In this document: one piece after another, positions 60,437 through 64,000 of the stretch
Layout: the number at the start of each line of letters is the position of its first letter
Position numbering within the stretch: position 1 is the stretch's first letter
Assembly: GCA_964539135.1 (NCBI GenBank)
Contig: CAZIFG010000002.1
Coordinates: forward strand, 76,221 to 140,220
DNA from: CAZIFG01 sp964539135
GTDB lineage: Bacteria > Margulisbacteria > Marinamargulisbacteria > GCA-2716485 > CAZIFG01
Length of the DNA: 64,000 nucleotides
Direction of reading: 5' to 3'
The notes under the pieces: generated by a model
Database searches by the model: none
Told to the model about the DNA's origin: nothing
Seen by the model: the letters and a program-made list of their open reading frames with translations, nothing else
Program-made: the position numbers and the translations under genes

Positions 60437-60451
60437 GCAAAAAGCATGCCA
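60437..60451 (-). promoter_or_regulatory. Sigma-54-type (-24/-12) promoter match upstream of hsp20
   Basis: On the minus strand the sequence TTGGCATGCTTTTTGCTT gives TGGCAT-N5-TTGC, with GG and GC exactly 12 bases apart as sigma-54 requires. Transcription would begin about 40-45 bp before the hsp20 ATG. No enhancer-binding protein gene or upstream palindrome was identified. The remaining ~240-bp gap to the next gene shows nothing else. Confidence 0.6.
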
Positions 60452-60622
60452 AGGAGACTGTTTAAGTTTAGGACAGTTAAGGTAAAGAAAGTGACGGCCT
60501 TACCCATTTTCTTGAAATTAAGAGGTATTTTGATATTATAAAAATAATACGCAAAACAGTATCAGGATTACCATTATATAGGCTTAACGCACTAAGTTGA
60601 GTCATTCAAAAAGGGGGATTTT

Positions 60623-61639
60623 ATGCCACATGAGCCTGTGTCTTTGTTCAATCAGGTTGAACATGCGGAGTCCACAGCCTTTAACATATCAACATCTATT
60701 GAGGGATATGCCGCTTTGACATCGTCACGCTTTCAATCGCTGATTGAATCTGTGTCCGAATTGGATTGGGGAACAGAAAAAGAAAGCCATGTTTTTAAAA
60801 TAATAGATCAATTAGGCGACGAATTAACGCTTTATATGAGCACATTAACAGCGGATAAAAAAAAGGAATTCCAGAATGCCTTTCATGGACATATTAAGAC
60901 TTTTGCGATGCAGTCAGATTTGTGTGCGCATCTGATTAAAAAGCCATTGGGATACGCAGGCGATTATCTCGCGATGGAAAAAATATGGCAGGGGAGAGGA
61001 CTGCCCCATCAGTATCGATATTTAGGCGAAACAGTTGCGGGAAAGACTTTGAATGCTTACACGCTGAGTACAAAAAATTGTATGGCAAACGAAAGTCGAG
61101 TCTATCGATTACGGGAGTTTATTCTGAAAGATCGGTATCAATCTATTGCCTCATTTGGAAGTGGCGGTGCCATTGAAATTGAAGAAGCCTGCAAGATTAA
61201 ATCATTATCGAGTAAAACGTTATATCTCATAGATCAGGATGCACAGGCATTGTCTTTTGCGGTGAATCGGCTAAAACCATACGATCTTAAGGTTATTTCC
61301 TTGCATGGCAATATTTTTAAAGAAGTGTTGCATCTAAAAGCGCAAAGTATCGACTTTTTATATGCATCTGGGGTATTTGATTATTTGAATGTAAAAGTTA
61401 GCAGACGAATGGTCCCTAAGATGTTTGAAAAGGTGTCCAAAATGGGTACTCTATGTATAACAAATGCACATCCCTTGAACTCAACGCAGGTGTGGATGGA
61501 GTGTATATCTGATTGGTATTTAGACTATAAAAATGCAGAAGATATGATGGGGGTGGCACATAATATAGACTATAGGGCGGTTAATTTAGAGCTAGATAAT
61601 AGCCGTGTATATCAATATTTATATGTCAATAAATATTAA
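60623..61639 (+). CDS. SAM-dependent methyltransferase-like protein
   Basis: 338 residues. The helical N-terminal half includes KKPLGYAGDYLAMEKIWQGR, followed by a Rossmann core with IASFGSGGAIEIEEACK (SAM site, near residues 175-190), LYLIDQDAQALSFA and DFLYASGVFDYL. This resembles a group often annotated as an extracellular-factor (hydroxy-fatty-acid methyl ester) biosynthesis protein, but the substrate here is unproven. Ribosome site AAAGGGGG. A membrane PP2C phosphatase gene starts 14 bp downstream, suggesting a signal-production and sensing pair. Confidence 0.7.
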   Translation: MPHEPVSLFNQVEHAESTAFNISTSIEGYAALTSSRFQSLIESVSELDWGTEKESHVFKIIDQLGDELTLYMSTLTADKKKEFQNAFHGHIKTFAMQSDLCAHLIKKPLGYAGDYLAMEKIWQGRGLPHQYRYLGETVAGKTLNAYTLSTKNCMANESRVYRLREFILKDRYQSIASFGSGGAIEIEEACKIKSLSSKTLYLIDQDAQALSFAVNRLKPYDLKVISLHGNIFKEVLHLKAQSIDFLYASGVFDYLNVKVSRRMVPKMFEKVSKMGTLCITNAHPLNSTQVWMECISDWYLDYKNAEDMMGVAHNIDYRAVNLELDNSRVYQYLYVNKY

Positions 61640-61653
61640 AATAAGGGTGCTTT

Positions 61654-63855
61654 TTGGAAATAATGGCGGGTGTAAATTTTTTAAGTTTATCTGGGGCATT
61701 TTCATTTGTGAGTGCTATCTCTATTGCAATTTTTACGTTAGCCTATAGCCCTAAAAGCAAAACCTCGCTGATGTGGGTTTTTTCATGTGTATCGATTGCA
61801 TTATGGGGACTAGGTTTATTTTTTGCATTTTTCTTCAAAGATCCACATATTGTACTATTTTGGGCACGATTTTTAAATTTAGTTGCGCTTTTTATCCCTA
61901 TTTTTATCTGGGATTTTGTACAATTGTTTCTAAATTTAAATAGAAGGAAAATAAAGAAAATAGGATACGTATTTACGGTATTATTTTTTATAACAGTTCT
62001 TTTAAGGCCAGAATTATTTATTGATTCAGTTTCAGAAAATCGTTGGTTTTTGCTGTATCCGAATGCAGGTGCGTTATATTTTATTTTACCCTTATTATTC
62101 GTTATTTGTTTTTCAGATATTACCCGGCAGTTGATTGTTGCATTTAAACAAAAGAGTGATGCCCGTAATAAAATTAAAAATTTACTATGGGGGTTGTTAA
62201 TAGGATCTATAGGAGGCAGTACCACCTTTTTTTTAGTATATGATATTAATTTTTATCCGATAGGTGCAATAGGCGTCCCTCTTTTGATGCTAATTATTAC
62301 ATATACAATGGCCAAATATGAGTTTTTACATATTAAATTGTTTATTTCAAGGACCATGGCAGTCATTATTTCTTCAGTAGTTGTGTTTTGTAGTTTTATG
62401 CTGACTCTAAAACTAGACAACGTCTTCCATACTCAAGGCGTGCTACTTTTGGGCCTGTCGTTTGTGAGTTTTTTGTATGGGGGAAAATTGCTTCAGGCTA
62501 TTCAAACACCGATTGAGTCTCGATTTTTAAAAGGGGTCTATAATGCGTCCGAGGTGTTAAAAAATATCACCTTAGACATTTCCCATTTAAGTACCAAACG
62601 AGATCTCATTACCAAGATTTTTGAGGTCATTTACGCAGAGCTTCAAGTGAAAAGATCGTATTTAATTTTACTCAATGAGTCTAAATATGAATGGTATCAT
62701 TTAGATAGAGAAGGTCTTTTTAACACTAATGTATCTGTTGATCTAGAGCATCCCGTTGTTGGCTATTTATACAATAAAAACAAGGTATTTGAGTTCGATA
62801 ATCTTGCACCTCATTTAAAAGAGGTGTTTACACAAGTAGGCTGTACTCGAAAGTCAGTCATTTTGCCCATTCATTCCATTGAAAAACTACAGGCTATTAT
62901 TGTGATCTCACCCAAGTTGTCAGAAGAAAAATATGTGGATAGCGAGCTTGATTTGTTTAACGCAATTTTAAATCAAATGATTATTGTGTTTGACCGCATT
63001 ACCAAGCATGAACAATTATTAGTGGCCAACGGAAAATTAAAGGACTTAAATGAGAGCCTGAACCAACTTGTTGCATCTCAGGTTCAGGAAATTGAGGAAA
63101 AACGACGTATTGAAAAAGATCTTGAAGTTGCGAGTAAAATACAGCAACAGGTGTTGCCGAAGCGTATTCCAAAATTAGGCGGATACACAATCGGTGTGGC
63201 CTTTCATCCGGCAAAAGTGGTGAGTGGTGATTATTATACTTTCTTGGTATTTTCTGAGCATGAAATTGGCATTGTGATTGCCGATATTGTGGGGAAAGGC
63301 GTTCCTGCCGCCTTTCAAATGATGGCCTTAAATACAATTGTCTATCAAACAATTAAGTCTACGCACAGCCCCAAAGAAGCATGTGCAGCATTGCAGCGTG
63401 AAGTCATTATGAATACGGTGATTAGTACGTATGTCCCCTTGATTTATGTTAAATTAAATACAAAAACAAATACCGTAACCTATTGCAATGCGGGCCACGA
63501 ACCTGGGATGCATCACTCAAAAGCGGGTATTAATGTGTTAAGGATTGGAGGGGCTCCTTTGGGAATGGATGTTGCAGATCAATTTGAAGAGTCCGCTTTT
63601 ACACTTCAAGATGGAGAATCCTTTATTTTGTATACAGATGGACTATTGGATATACGAGATGCCGCGGGGGCAGATTTTGGTATCGAACGGGTAAAACTGG
63701 CGGTGGCGGATAGAAGTGATATGTTAGAAAATGAACCGTTGCATACAAAAATAGTGAAGAAGTGGCAAGCATTTATGGATCCACTTAAACCTCAAAAAGA
63801 TGATATGACTCTAATTACAATCGAGCACGAACGCATTCGCGTTGGCATCGAATAA
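61654..63855 (+). CDS. Membrane sensor with PP2C/SpoIIE phosphatase domain
   Basis: 733 residues. Seven or eight hydrophobic helices (residues ~10-290) form a HisKA-7TM-like sensor. A GAF-like domain follows (~310-450), a short coiled coil (residues 455-490, LKDLNESLNQLVASQVQEIE), then a PP2C/SpoIIE serine phosphatase: EVASKIQQQVLPK, GDYY, DIVGKGVPAAF, CNAGHEP, YTDGLLD and DDMTLI. No kinase domain. The start is probably a TTG, since AAGGG lies seven bases before it and an ATG three codons later has poorer spacing. It likely controls an anti-anti-sigma factor or a similar partner switch located elsewhere. Confidence 0.85.
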   Translation: MEIMAGVNFLSLSGAFSFVSAISIAIFTLAYSPKSKTSLMWVFSCVSIALWGLGLFFAFFFKDPHIVLFWARFLNLVALFIPIFIWDFVQLFLNLNRRKIKKIGYVFTVLFFITVLLRPELFIDSVSENRWFLLYPNAGALYFILPLLFVICFSDITRQLIVAFKQKSDARNKIKNLLWGLLIGSIGGSTTFFLVYDINFYPIGAIGVPLLMLIITYTMAKYEFLHIKLFISRTMAVIISSVVVFCSFMLTLKLDNVFHTQGVLLLGLSFVSFLYGGKLLQAIQTPIESRFLKGVYNASEVLKNITLDISHLSTKRDLITKIFEVIYAELQVKRSYLILLNESKYEWYHLDREGLFNTNVSVDLEHPVVGYLYNKNKVFEFDNLAPHLKEVFTQVGCTRKSVILPIHSIEKLQAIIVISPKLSEEKYVDSELDLFNAILNQMIIVFDRITKHEQLLVANGKLKDLNESLNQLVASQVQEIEEKRRIEKDLEVASKIQQQVLPKRIPKLGGYTIGVAFHPAKVVSGDYYTFLVFSEHEIGIVIADIVGKGVPAAFQMMALNTIVYQTIKSTHSPKEACAALQREVIMNTVISTYVPLIYVKLNTKTNTVTYCNAGHEPGMHHSKAGINVLRIGGAPLGMDVADQFEESAFTLQDGESFILYTDGLLDIRDAAGADFGIERVKLAVADRSDMLENEPLHTKIVKKWQAFMDPLKPQKDDMTLITIEHERIRVGIE

Positions 63856-63880
63856 AGCATTTAATATCCAAGGCGAAAAA

Positions 63881-63929
63881 AGGTCGGAGCCGGCGACCGC
63901 TTCTGGTGAACGCCTGAGTGGCTTTTTTT
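63881..63929 (+). terminator. Structured 3' region with T-tract, probable terminator
   Basis: AGGCG...CGCCT encloses GGTCG...CGACC, and a short GCC...GGC hairpin is followed by seven T bases just after the phosphatase gene. The T-run supports intrinsic termination. The nested stems are more complex than usual, so another small RNA element cannot be excluded. Confidence 0.55.
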
Positions 63930-63970
63930 GAGCTGAAGGATATTCAATGCTGAGATTTCAGTTACGTCTA

Positions 63971-63997
63971 CGACCCTTCGACTGCGCTCAGGGTCCG
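63971..63997 (+). repeat. REP-like palindrome at window end
   Basis: GACCCT...AGGGTC bracket CCTTCGACTGCGCTCAGG. Very similar palindromes (…CTGAGCG-AGTCGAAGG…) occur as dispersed repeats in many unrelated bacterial genomes. Only one copy lies in this window and it is cut off by the edge. Confidence 0.5.
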
Positions 63998-64000
63998 AAA

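Noticed and set aside
63881..63929. Possible riboswitch-like fold (GGTCG…CGACC, CGCCTGAG)
   Set aside because: Some bases recall known riboswitch motifs, but it is too short, follows a stop codon, and ends in a T-run, so a terminator is more likely.

Overview
This window looks like a chromosome segment of a Gram-negative, oxygen-exposed and probably host- or protist-associated bacterium. The Gram-negative, aerobic reading rests on lipoproteins, an outer-membrane barrel, two GT9-type LPS glycosyltransferases, a periplasmic Cu/Zn superoxide dismutase, oxygen-dependent coproporphyrinogen oxidase and MsrA. The host-association reading rests on many proteins built from eukaryotic-type modules: U-box/RING-like domains, ankyrin repeats, armadillo/HEAT repeats, a Ser/Thr kinase, NLS-like basic tails and presequence-like N-termini. 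I could not assign a phylum from sequence alone. No rRNA, CRISPR array, plasmid origin or intact transposase was seen.

Layout. 1-2.9 kb: the end of an MFS transporter, a proline-rich protein, a U-box protein and a lipoprotein. 3-9 kb: small membrane proteins (TMEM175-like, TspO), a beta-CASP metallo-hydrolase, a ClC channel, HtpX and a SOUL-MsrA fusion. 9.4-13.1 kb: an accessory block around a tRNA-Ser gene, with a JAMM-like protein, an ankyrin protein and twin proteins with mitochondrial-presequence-like N-termini. 13-25.7 kb: mostly housekeeping and envelope genes (TlyA, RluA family, VKOR-DsbA fusion, SIMPL, YceI, cyclophilin, barrel protein, rhodanese, then a mscS-zntB-rimB-rimK cluster). 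25.7-28.2 kb: an armadillo-like protein and a broken surface lipoprotein gene. 28.2-35.3 kb: PcrA/UvrD helicase, TypA, a Spy-like protein, HemF and an FAD oxidoreductase.

35.4-45.6 kb is the most unusual region. It holds two paralogous giant ankyrin proteins, one carrying about 19 copies of a ~38-residue repeat, a large protein of unknown family flanked by a 26-bp direct repeat, and two decayed genes, one of which joins an IS3 OrfA-like start to an effector-like tail. 45.6-51 kb carries pyrimidine genes (pyrD, carB, carA). 51-56.9 kb has sodC, a GNAT protein, three glycosyltransferases and an HU-type protein. 56.9-60 kb returns to accessory genes (double RING/U-box-TPR protein, an unknown protein, a protein kinase). 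The window ends with hsp20 behind a good sigma-54-type promoter match, and a methyltransferase / PP2C-phosphatase signalling pair.

A 137-142 bp MITE-like element recurs five times, plus one remnant. Four of the five full copies have perfect 5-bp target duplications, which implies recent mobility. Several accessory genes begin with the same MKKI(I/V)S N-terminus, and several end in or contain KRQR-like basic clusters. I infer that these belong to a family of co-evolving, possibly secreted proteins, but no secretion system is present in the window to test this.
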